Shown here piece after piece: positions 54,614 to 61,508 of a stretch of 64,000 bases of DNA. The position numbers were made by a program, and so were the translations under genes. Origin of the DNA: Eutrophosalina sp902522775 (GTDB taxonomy: Bacteria; Bacteroidota; Bacteroidia; Flavobacteriales; Flavobacteriaceae). The notes under the pieces are model-generated. The model did not search any database. It saw only the letters and a list, made by a program, of their open reading frames with translations, and was not told the DNA's origin. The stretch is taken from assembly GCA_902522775.1 (NCBI GenBank), contig CABYWQ010000001.1, forward strand, positions 186,001 through 250,000, written 5' to 3'. Position 1 is the stretch's first letter; each line of letters starts with the position of its first letter.

Positions 54614-56639
54614 AGGTAAGTTTTATTTTTTCAAATAATTTCAATTCAGCTATAAACTGCCAATCCATATTTAATGATTGATTTGCTGTGTGGTTGTGGT
54701 GATCCTGATCTAAATAATATGAATTTGGTTTGTTTATATTTCTTGTTTTTGAATACGTGTTTTCAAATTCAATTCTTAACTCAGAAAATTTATCTTCCAA
54801 TTTTAGCAATTTAGATGATGAAACCATCCCTTTATCAAAATCATCAAATGTTAAAAAAGCATCATAACTAAACTTGGACAGTTTAGCTACTTGTTCATAT
54901 ATATCAAGAGTATATTTGTTTCTTAAGGCTTTTGTTTTTAGTTTACTAATTTGTTTTAATATGCTATTTAAGTTTGATGAATGTTTTTTAGCAATCTGAA
55001 TTTTTTTTGAATATTTCTTTGACCATTCGCCTTTATTTTTTTTCGCAGGAAGTGAAATTATATGCGAATTAATCGAGTTTTTATTTTTGCTAATTTGATT
55101 TCTATGTTTCTGCTCTATAACAAATAAATTAGCCCAATCACGAATTGGATTATCAAGATTATCTATGAAATTATTTTTTTTAATAAATGGTGAGAAAAAT
55201 CTATGGTTAAATTTGCTTTTTAATTTTTCTGTTTTTAAATCGTTTCCACTCCAAGTATAATTAGCAAAAGCGTATATACCCCTTTTATATAATTCAAAAT
55301 GGGGAGAGTCATCATCCCACAATGTTAGTAATAATCCATCTAAATTTTTATCTACTGAGTTTAAAGCAAAAGACTTGATAGATTCTATATTACTGTAATC
55401 CTGTGGCATTAATATCCATCTGGTTTGACCAGCTGTTGCACCCATCACTTTTAAATTATTTTCTTTATACCAGTCAATGGTTTTAAGATTTCCCTCAGCC
55501 CATGGTGAAAAATAATTCCATCTCATGTAAATGCAGTTTTTTGGAAAATCATCAAGGAACTCTGTTAATTTATCCTCCTTGCTTATCCAAATGCTATCAA
55601 CTTCTTGCTTATTAAGTTTAGTATTTCTTGTAACCATCCATACTCCACCATGCTTTAAATACATGTCATCCCAAAAAATTGGTATTCTATTATTTTGTTT
55701 TGCAAATTCTGAAACTTTATTTAGCCAAAGTAAGTTTAATTCAAAACCTTTTTTTCCATCTCTATCAATAACTTTAACTTCATCACCACCAACGTGTAAG
55801 AATTGTCCAAAAGGTGTTGCCTCCATTGCATCTTTATAAAGATCAAATTGAATTTCATATGTTTCTGGGTTAGTTGGATTAAAAGCCCAATCATCATCAT
55901 TTACATCTCTTAATTTTTTGTATTTATCATGTTTTAAAATAAAAGATGCATGCCCCAGCCCTTGAATTAAAGGACTAATCTTAATATTCCTTTCATTTGC
56001 ATATTCACTTAAGCTTCTCCACCAAGATATTGAATAACTATCTGGTGCAGCAATAGAAGGTCTTCTTTGATAGCCAAGTTTGTCTTCAAATTCTAAGATA
56101 ATTCCATTAATTTTTATTGATGATAATTGATCAATTAATTTATAATAGTAATCCTTTTTTTCAGTATGATGTTTAACATCAATATGAATTGATCTATAGC
56201 TTAAGGATGGGTAGTCTTTTATTGACATAATTGGTAATCCGATTGCCTGGTCTTTTGAATCTTTAATTAGCTGCCTTAATGTATTAAATGAATAAAATAG
56301 ACCTGCATAATCTTTAGCAATAATTTCAATATTTTCTTTATGGATATTTAAAAAATAACCTTCATTTTGAATATCTAAATCTGAGTTTATTATAAAAGAA
56401 ACGTTATGATTTTTCTCTGTTCCCTCAGCTAAATTTATTGATTTGTCAATTAAAACAGGTAGCTTGTGATTAGTTTCAGAGAAAAATACAAATTTAGAGT
56501 TGTGATTAAAATTCGAAGATTTACCATTATAGTTAATGTGTTTAACCGTTGGAAGTAAAACAAATTTTTCTGAAATTTTTAGACCTTTACATGAACTAAA
56601 AATTAATAAAATAGCAATTACATTAATTATTTGCTTCAT
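54606..56639 (-). CDS. GH20-family beta-N-acetylhexosaminidase-like lipoprotein
   Basis: A 677-aa protein. Lipobox FSSC (Cys17); N-terminal GH20b-like domain about 25-140 (YFLNIHKENIEIIAKDYAGLFYSFNTLRQL); catalytic barrel about 143-480 with the hallmark Asp286-Glu287 in LHVGGDEVKV and the substrate-shaping IDVKHHTEKKDYYYKLID; and a long helical C-terminal region (about 530-677). Retention of both catalytic residues suggests activity on N-acetylhexosaminides. First gene of the operon with DUF1080 and two oxidoreductases. Confidence 0.85.
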   Translation of the reverse strand: MKQIINVIAILLIFSSCKGLKISEKFVLLPTVKHINYNGKSSNFNHNSKFVFFSETNHKLPVLIDKSINLAEGTEKNHNVSFIINSDLDIQNEGYFLNIHKENIEIIAKDYAGLFYSFNTLRQLIKDSKDQAIGLPIMSIKDYPSLSYRSIHIDVKHHTEKKDYYYKLIDQLSSIKINGIILEFEDKLGYQRRPSIAAPDSYSISWWRSLSEYANERNIKISPLIQGLGHASFILKHDKYKKLRDVNDDDWAFNPTNPETYEIQFDLYKDAMEATPFGQFLHVGGDEVKVIDRDGKKGFELNLLWLNKVSEFAKQNNRIPIFWDDMYLKHGGVWMVTRNTKLNKQEVDSIWISKEDKLTEFLDDFPKNCIYMRWNYFSPWAEGNLKTIDWYKENNLKVMGATAGQTRWILMPQDYSNIESIKSFALNSVDKNLDGLLLTLWDDDSPHFELYKRGIYAFANYTWSGNDLKTEKLKSKFNHRFFSPFIKKNNFIDNLDNPIRDWANLFVIEQKHRNQISKNKNSINSHIISLPAKKNKGEWSKKYSKKIQIAKKHSSNLNSILKQISKLKTKALRNKYTLDIYEQVAKLSKFSYDAFLTFDDFDKGMVSSSKLLKLEDKFSELRIEFENTYSKTRNINKPNSYYLDQDHHNHTANQSLNMDWQFIAELKLFEKIKLTYE

Positions 56640-56743
56640 TAGTTGTTTGATCTTTAAAAGTTAGTAAATATTCAAATAAAAAAAAATGTAAATTTATGTT
56701 TAAAGTATAATGATTATTTTAGAAAGTAATTAAATAAAAAAAA

Positions 56744-57697
56744 ATGAAAAAAGTCTTTAAGTGTATTTTTATATTGTTGTTAATTAACTCTATTTCTGGT
56801 CAAGAAATCATTAAACTTGATCAAAGTGATGCTGAATTATACTCTGGACATCTTTTTAGAGTAAATGAATTTCAATCTGAACATGTAAAATCAAGAAATG
56901 TTGATATTTGGGTTCCTCAAGATTACACTAATAAAAAAAAATACTCTGTTATATTTATGCATGATGGTGGTTCGCTTTTTGGAAAAAAAAGTACAGGTTG
57001 GGGTTCAAAATGGAAAGCTGATCAAGTAGCTGCTCAATTATTAGATCAAAATAAAGTAAAAGATTTTATTATAGTTGGAATTTATAATACGGCTATGACA
57101 CGGTGGAATGAATATTTTCCAGCAAAATCATTTAATTATTTAGAAAAAAGTTTTAAAGATTCTTTAGTAAAATATTATGAAAACCGAAATGATATTACTA
57201 GTCTAATCGCAGATGACTATCTAAAATTTATCGTTTATGAGCTAAAACCATTTATTGATAAAAATTTTAGTGTAAATGTGGAAGCTAAAGAAACTTATAT
57301 TTCAGGCTCAAGCATGGGAGGGCTAATTTCAATGTATGCAATATTTGAATATCCTGAAATTTTTTCCAGGGCAGCCTGCATATCAACTCATTGGCTAGGT
57401 ATTGGCAGAAATAAAAATGGTGAGTACGATAAGCGTATTCCATTTTCTATTTTTAATTATATGAAAAATAATGTTCCTAACGCTAAAAATCATCGTATTT
57501 GGTTTGATTATGGTGACGCAAAAGGAGATTTAGACAGCTATTATGTTGATTATGCTGATTATGTTGATACCATTTTTAGTGAGAAGGGATATAGTAATAA
57601 AAACTTCAGAAATATTAGATTCCGTGGAGAAAAACATAATGCAGTTTCCTGGAATAAAAGACTAGATCAAATTTTTGAATTTCTATTAAACCCATAG
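56744..57697 (+). CDS. secreted esterase (esterase D / Fes-like alpha/beta hydrolase)
   Basis: A 317-aa protein. Signal peptide 1-19 (SISGQE); VIFMHDGGSLFGKKS forms the oxyanion region; the nucleophile elbow is ISGSSMGGLISMYA (about residues 183-196, Ser in GSSMGG); the distal His is near the end in FRGEKHNAVSWNKR. It resembles the carbohydrate-esterase/enterochelin-esterase group. It is divergent from the GH20 operon across a 104-nt gap, so the two may share regulation and substrate, but that is inference. Confidence 0.85.
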   Translation: MKKVFKCIFILLLINSISGQEIIKLDQSDAELYSGHLFRVNEFQSEHVKSRNVDIWVPQDYTNKKKYSVIFMHDGGSLFGKKSTGWGSKWKADQVAAQLLDQNKVKDFIIVGIYNTAMTRWNEYFPAKSFNYLEKSFKDSLVKYYENRNDITSLIADDYLKFIVYELKPFIDKNFSVNVEAKETYISGSSMGGLISMYAIFEYPEIFSRAACISTHWLGIGRNKNGEYDKRIPFSIFNYMKNNVPNAKNHRIWFDYGDAKGDLDSYYVDYADYVDTIFSEKGYSNKNFRNIRFRGEKHNAVSWNKRLDQIFEFLLNP

Positions 57698-57706
57698 ATT
57701 ATAAAT

Positions 57707-57737
57707 TAAAAAACCCCAACAAGTCGCTGAGGTTTTA
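57707..57737. terminator. hairpin downstream of the esterase and of the tRNA-Arg remnant
   Basis: AAAACCCCA at 57709-57717 and TGAGGTTTT (57728-57736) can pair as an imperfect stem with A- and T-rich flanks on both strands, as expected for a bidirectional terminator between convergent units. Confidence 0.45.
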
Positions 57738-57738
57738 G

Positions 57739-57812
57739 TGATCGCGGCACGATTCGAACGTGCGACCGTCTGCTTAGAAGGCAGATGCTCTGTCCAGCTG
57801 AGCATTTAAATC
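57739..57812 (-). pseudogene. tRNA-Arg (UCU) with its 5' acceptor strand replaced (integration boundary)
   Basis: From 57805 down to 57739 (minus) the sequence is a normal tRNA-Arg: D-arm GCTC...GAGC, anticodon stem TCTGC/GCAGA with loop giving UCU, T-arm GCACGTTCGAATCGTGC, and 3' acceptor CGCGATC with discriminator A. The 5' acceptor should be GATCGCG but reads GATTTAA, which leaves three mismatches and one wobble. The break points toward the recombinase gene 65 nt further on, so this is probably the att-side remnant left by integration. The intact copy should lie beyond the right edge. Confidence 0.8.
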
Positions 57813-57855
57813 AACAGATATAAACTTCATTATTGAGATTGTTAGTAAATGTTTA

Positions 57856-57876
57856 ACTGCCAAATTACTGCCAATT
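57856..57876 (+). repeat. tandem ACTGCCAA(A)TT repeat before the recombinase start
   Basis: ACTGCCAAATT at 57856-57866 is followed at once by ACTGCCAATT at 57867-57876, ending at the base before the ATG. It could be a recombinase arm-binding site or an operator. Confidence 0.45.
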
Positions 57877-58926
57877 ATGATGAATTACCCGCAAGTAAAA
57901 GTTTTAAAAAACAATAAAGTATATGTTCAATTTTATATTAATAAAAAAAGATATCGCCTTTTTAATGGTTCTCGTTTTAAAATAAATATGTCACCCAACA
58001 CTTATCCAGTCAAAAATAGAGTAGAGGTTGGTTATTTACTAGCTGAAAGAATTTTTAAAAAAATTATTATTGGAAAAAGACCTAATGAAAAAAAAGAATC
58101 CTGTAAACATAAAACCGATTTAGAAATTGTTGAGTTGGCCCTTTATAAAAAATTAAATGAACCTCATTCTTATCATTATAAAAAAGCATTAAAGTATACT
58201 TTCAATAAATTAAAATCTGAAATCAAAACATCTAGAATTACAAAAACCATGATTGAAAGCCTTCTAAATTCTTTTTCATCAAATACATCATACAATACTT
58301 TAAGAAGAAACCTAAATATTTTATTTAATCAGGGATTAGAATTAGGCCTAGAGAACAACCCTGTAAAAGAAATCAAAAGAAGAAGAAATAAAGCAAAACT
58401 GCATAAACCTATTACTAATCTAAAAGAAACAATAAAAGAACTCAGATTGTTTAACAACAATCTTCACCTATGTGCTCTCTTGACTTATGGATGCCTATTA
58501 AGACCACATAGGGAGATATTAAATTTAAGATGGTGTGATTTTAATAATGACTTAACCCAAATAAGTTTGCCAGGTAATAAGAATAAATCAGGCAGAAATA
58601 GGGTAGTGCCTGTTCCTAAATACATTAGAGAAAGACTTATTAAAGACGAATTAAAACATAATATATTCTCAAATACAGAAAAACCGTTCAACAGAGATTA
58701 TTTTAAGACACTTTGGACGCGTTTTAAGAAGGTTTCAGGTTTAGTAGAAGATTATCATACTTTGTACTCTTTTCGGCACTCTGGAGCAATAGAAATCTTT
58801 AAAAGAACTGGTTCGTTAACCAAGCTACAAAGAGCGATGGGACACTCCAGTTTACAAGTGAGTTTAACCTACTTAAGAGGATTAGAAGTAACAGAATTAA
58901 AAGAAGAAGATATGCCTATGGTTTAG
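57877..58926 (+). CDS. tyrosine recombinase/integrase with its 3' end repeated downstream
   Basis: A 349-aa phage-type integrase. An N-terminal arm-binding region and SAM-like core-binding domain (about 80-175) are followed by a catalytic domain with Arg209 (LLRPHREILNLRW), Lys235/237 (GNKNKSGR), Arg300-His301 (YSFRHSGA, with Tyr in place of the first box-II His), His323 (MGHSS) and nucleophile Tyr332 (TYLRG). All core catalytic residues are present, so it may be active. It begins 65 nt from a broken tRNA-Arg gene. The last 61 nt, from Tyr332 to the stop, recur downstream in three shorter or diverged copies between unrelated genes. Confidence 0.95.
   Translation: MMNYPQVKVLKNNKVYVQFYINKKRYRLFNGSRFKINMSPNTYPVKNRVEVGYLLAERIFKKIIIGKRPNEKKESCKHKTDLEIVELALYKKLNEPHSYHYKKALKYTFNKLKSEIKTSRITKTMIESLLNSFSSNTSYNTLRRNLNILFNQGLELGLENNPVKEIKRRRNKAKLHKPITNLKETIKELRLFNNNLHLCALLTYGCLLRPHREILNLRWCDFNNDLTQISLPGNKNKSGRNRVVPVPKYIRERLIKDELKHNIFSNTEKPFNRDYFKTLWTRFKKVSGLVEDYHTLYSFRHSGAIEIFKRTGSLTKLQRAMGHSSLQVSLTYLRGLEVTELKEEDMPMV
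58866..58926 (+). repeat. array repeat, copy 1 (3' end of the recombinase gene)
   Basis: The 61-nt reference copy encodes TYLRGLEVTELKEEDMPMV and the stop. The part common to all four copies is AAGATATGCCTATGGTTTA at 58907-58925. ATA and TAT flank TGCC, so the common core has an imperfect inverted-repeat character like a recombinase site. Confidence 0.9.
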
Positions 58927-58946
58927 TTTATTTTAAGGAAGAATTC

Positions 58947-59375
58947 TTAAATGCCTCTTTTTAAAAATAGAATAAATGATTCATTGCTAAAGCTGTTTGA
59001 GAAATATGGCTTGTAAGGAGCATAACTTTTATATGATTTATAAGGCTTATACTGTTTGTAAGATTTATACGGTTCATAGTTTGTATAAATCCCACTAACA
59101 GCCCCTTTTTGAAAACCTATGGCATCACCATCCTCATTCCTTACAACACCATCTTCAAACCATCCTAAATGATTACCATTAAAGCCGTAAATATTATAAT
59201 AATCAGATTCAGGAGATAAATAAGCAACTGGTGTGCCGTTCCATAGATAAATAGTATTATCCTCATCATCAGCATCTATGTAAGCAACTGCATCACCATC
59301 AGAATTAAATAATGAGATTTCTTGTGCAAGAGAAATCATCGGAATTAACAATAATATTATTAAAAGGTTTTTCAT
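58947..59375 (-). CDS. exported 4-fold-beta-flower-like protein with Tyr/Lys-rich tail
   Basis: A 142-aa secreted protein. Signal peptide 1-17 (ISLAQE) precedes four short beta repeats of the type G..V.Y......Y.WNG...AYL (SDGDAVAYID, WNGTPVAYLS, FNGNHLGWFE, EDGDAIGFQK), similar to 4-fold beta flower proteins of Bacteroidota. The tail (about 100-125) is a YKPYKSYKSY-type repeat. Function unknown; it is probably surface-exposed or periplasmic. Distal gene of unit A, its stop 20 nt from repeat copy 1. Confidence 0.75.
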   Translation of the reverse strand: MKNLLIILLLIPMISLAQEISLFNSDGDAVAYIDADDEDNTIYLWNGTPVAYLSPESDYYNIYGFNGNHLGWFEDGVVRNEDGDAIGFQKGAVSGIYTNYEPYKSYKQYKPYKSYKSYAPYKPYFSNSFSNESFILFLKRGI

Positions 59376-59434
59376 TGTGTTAGCTTTATAATTTTGAATT
59401 ATTTGATTATTGCAATCATAAGTTTGATTATATC

Positions 59435-60214
59435 TTAATTCTCATATGAACGAATAACGTAATATCTCCTGTAATATTTTTTTCCTCTTTCTAGATTTAT
59501 TTCTCCAATGTAAGGCCTAACTCCCTTTGAAGTTGCAAAAACTCTATAGCTTCCAGGCTTTATTGTAATTGTTCTTGTTTCGCCCGCTTCAAAACTAAAA
59601 GATTCTGTATCTAGTTTTAAAATAAATGATGTATTATGACTATTGTAAATTTCTATTTCACAAAATCTTATGTCGGTTGTATTTCCAACAACATCAAAAA
59701 CATTATTTTTTTCAACTTTCTCATCCTCAATAAAATCGACATTATTCAAAAAAACATAACCCTCAATATTTGATTCAATATCAATAATATTATAATAATT
59801 ATTTATATCCTTATCACTTAAAATTAGAACCTGGTTTTCAGGATTTAAAACTAACAAGGATTCAAAACTATTACTCGGTCCAGAATATAAATATGTCTTT
59901 TCATTAATTTTTCCAGAATATGTTTTGTAGGTAACCGTTACAAGGGACTCAAATCCGTGCTTTATATTTTTAATTACTTTATTTCCTTGAATTATTTTAT
60001 CGTATATGAATAGTCCTTTACTGGTAATTAAGTCTATTTTAGTTTTCTCAATAAGGGTCCCTTGTCCGTGTCTAAAACCATCTTTAAAATATCCTTCATA
60101 AGTGTTTTGATTTTCATATATAATTTTTCCTTCTCCATTTAAACAATCTCCCTTAAGACATTGGGAGTTTAAAGATAATGACACAAAAAAGAGGAGTATT
60201 AAAAATCTATACAC
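59435..60214 (-). CDS. exported MORN-repeat protein with SH3-like and beta domains
   Basis: A 259-aa protein with signal peptide 1-17. One to two MORN repeats (about 22-52: NGEGKIIYENQNTYEGYFKD, then GFRHGQGTLIEK), an SH3b-like region (about 92-160, YLYSGPSNSFESLLVL, EGYVFLNNVDFI) and a C-terminal beta-sandwich (about 172-259, FEAGETRTITIKPGSYRVFA). I know no family with this exact order. Its start shares bases with the stop of the TonB-like gene, so the two are coupled. Confidence 0.7.
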   Translation of the reverse strand: MYRFLILLFFVSLSLNSQCLKGDCLNGEGKIIYENQNTYEGYFKDGFRHGQGTLIEKTKIDLITSKGLFIYDKIIQGNKVIKNIKHGFESLVTVTYKTYSGKINEKTYLYSGPSNSFESLLVLNPENQVLILSDKDINNYYNIIDIESNIEGYVFLNNVDFIEDEKVEKNNVFDVVGNTTDIRFCEIEIYNSHNTSFILKLDTESFSFEAGETRTITIKPGSYRVFATSKGVRPYIGEINLERGKKYYRRYYVIRSYEN

Positions 60215-60744
60215 TAATCAAGCTTAAAACTAATTGGAATTGAAAATGAAACGTTAACTGGTTTTCCTTTCTGTTTTCCTGGCTTAATTCTAGGAAGTAA
60301 ACCAATAATTCTATTAGCTTCTATCTCCAGGTTTTTATCAGGACCTCTAGTTTGAAGGTCTGTAATGAAGCCTGACTTGTTAATTGTAAACTGTACAAAA
60401 ACTCTTCCTTGTATACCCATCTTTTGAGCAATTTCTGGGTATGAAAAATTAACAGCTATATGCTCCTGTATTTTTTGCTGAAAACACTCTCTTTGTTCCC
60501 TATCAGAAGCACTCTCACTACAACCTGGAAAAAGAGGAACAGTTTCAACAACAGAGAGAGGAACTTCGTTAATATCACTATCATTATCAACAGAAATAAT
60601 GTCCTGGGCAACTTCCAGTTTGATATACTCCCAAGTAAAATCATCATTAAGTTTTATTAGCTTGCCCCCAAACTGAACATATTTTTGTGAGAAACCGATA
60701 ATCGGTAATAATAAAAGCACGAATAAAAATTTTTTCATAATCAC
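60214..60744 (-). CDS. TonB C-terminal-domain protein
   Basis: A 176-aa protein (174 from the ATG at 60738). Signal or anchor helix 1-17; the segment VPLFPGCSESASDREQRECFQ is the common Bacteroidota pre-TonB motif with two cysteines; the TonB C-terminal domain is about 95-176 (YPEIAQKMGIQGRVFVQFTINKSG ... NVSFSIPISFKLD). It lacks the long proline-rich periplasm-spanning linker of transport TonB, so energising outer-membrane receptors is doubtful. First gene of unit A, right beside repeat copy 2, where its promoter must lie. Confidence 0.88.
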   Translation of the reverse strand: MIMKKFLFVLLLLPIIGFSQKYVQFGGKLIKLNDDFTWEYIKLEVAQDIISVDNDSDINEVPLSVVETVPLFPGCSESASDREQRECFQQKIQEHIAVNFSYPEIAQKMGIQGRVFVQFTINKSGFITDLQTRGPDKNLEIEANRIIGLLPRIKPGKQKGKPVNVSFSIPISFKLD

Positions 60745-60766
60745 TAAAGTTAAAGAAATTATCTAA

Positions 60767-60802
60767 AGAATTAAAAGAAGAAGATATGCCTATGGTTTAG
60801 TT
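60767..60802 (+). repeat. array repeat, copy 2
   Basis: 36 nt identical to 58893-58928, that is the last 34 nt of the recombinase gene plus TT. Outside the match the sequences diverge on both sides. It separates unit A from unit B. Confidence 0.9.
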
Positions 60803-60843
60803 CTTTACATCCTCATAAGTTAAATACGAGAAATAGTAGATTT

Positions 60844-61098
60844 TTATTCATTTAGATAAAACTCGTCATAAGTTATATAACTAATATAAATTATAGCAAA
60901 GGGCACTTGTTGTAATAAACACAAATTAAACCTTTCTCTAAATGTTACATCTTTTTTAAAACTCAGATACCAATTTTGATATGGAAATCTAATGTTATTA
61001 CTTCTATAATATGCTTTAATTATAAAATACATCAATACATTACCAATTAGTAATAATGAAATAAGTAGTAATATTAGAATTAGTTTTTTCATATTCAA
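60844..61098 (-). CDS. small membrane protein of array unit B
   Basis: An 84-aa protein (82 from the ATG at 61092). A single strong TM helix (about 5-30) follows a basic start; the remainder (YYRSNNIRFPYQNWYLSF) is aromatic and basic, with a second moderately hydrophobic stretch near the C-terminus (VPFAIIYISYITY). No family recognised. It is the only gene of a 368-bp unit. A TATATTTG box lies 3 nt before its ATG, so it may carry its own promoter. Confidence 0.6.
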   Translation of the reverse strand: MNMKKLILILLLISLLLIGNVLMYFIIKAYYRSNNIRFPYQNWYLSFKKDVTFRERFNLCLLQQVPFAIIYISYITYDEFYLNE

Positions 61099-61107
61099 AT
61101 ATAATTA

Positions 61108-61168
61108 AACCTACTTAAGAGGATTAGAAGTAGCAGAACTAAAAGAAGAAGATATGCCTATGGTTTAG
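61108..61168 (+). repeat. array repeat, copy 3 (61 nt)
   Basis: 59 of 61 nt match the recombinase 3' end at 58866-58926. Read in the recombinase frame the two changes are ACA to GCA (Thr to Ala) and TTA to CTA (Leu, silent), so it still encodes TYLRGLEVAELKEEDMPMV plus stop. It looks like the end of another recombinase allele rather than a fresh duplication. Confidence 0.92.
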
Positions 61169-61449
61169 CCTTTATTAGTGTTATGTTTTAAAACATTTGG
61201 TACTAAGGTTATATCATTTACAGGAACTCCAGCGCGTTCACCGTGTTCTTTTATAATTTCCTCTGAATCTGCATTATAAACACAAAAAACATTATTTCCG
61301 GCAACATAACTAACCTCTTGTTCAATTTCCTTTCCTTCATTTCTCATTGCAATTAAAACTGATTCAGACCCTTGACCTATTTCATCTAGTTGTTCGCTTG
61401 GTATTTGAGAAGCATTTGGAATTTCTCTTTTAATTAAATATTTGTTCAT
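61165..61449 (-). CDS. DUF4242 domain protein of array unit C
   Basis: A 94-aa cytoplasmic protein from the ATG at 61449, chosen because MNKYLIKREIPNASQIPSE aligns with the usual DUF4242 start; an upstream in-frame ATG at 61467 adds six residues. The ferredoxin-like DUF4242 fold shows EQEVSYVAGNNVFCVYNA and EIIKEHGERAGVPVNDITLV. The biochemical role is unsettled. Its TAA stop lies inside repeat copy 3, so the repeat supplies the stop codon. Confidence 0.82.
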   Translation of the reverse strand: MNKYLIKREIPNASQIPSEQLDEIGQGSESVLIAMRNEGKEIEQEVSYVAGNNVFCVYNADSEEIIKEHGERAGVPVNDITLVPNVLKHNTNKG

Positions 61450-61486
61450 AAAATTATTTTGATACAATTTACAATAATTTTAAAAT

Positions 61487-61505
61487 AAGATATGCCTATG
61501 GTTTA
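61487..61505 (+). repeat. array repeat, copy 4 (19-nt core)
   Basis: AAGATATGCCTATGGTTTA, identical to the core of the other copies. The last base of the recombinase stop (G) is changed to A. It separates unit C from the restriction-modification gene, which ends 3 nt further on. Confidence 0.88.
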
Positions 61506-61508
61506 ATA

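Noticed and set aside
57770..57790. Match between the array core (ATATGCCT) and the tRNA-Arg anticodon arm (ATCTGCCT) as a common crossover site
   Set aside because: Only 7 of 8 bases agree and the short match could be chance; it is not enough to link the two.
57739..57812. Functional tRNA-Arg
   Set aside because: The 5' acceptor strand GATTTAA cannot pair with CGCGATC (three mismatches and one wobble), so only a remnant is called.
60767..60802. Insertion sequence ends
   Set aside because: The repeats are direct, lie inside a recombinase gene's end, and no transposase or inverted terminal repeats are present.
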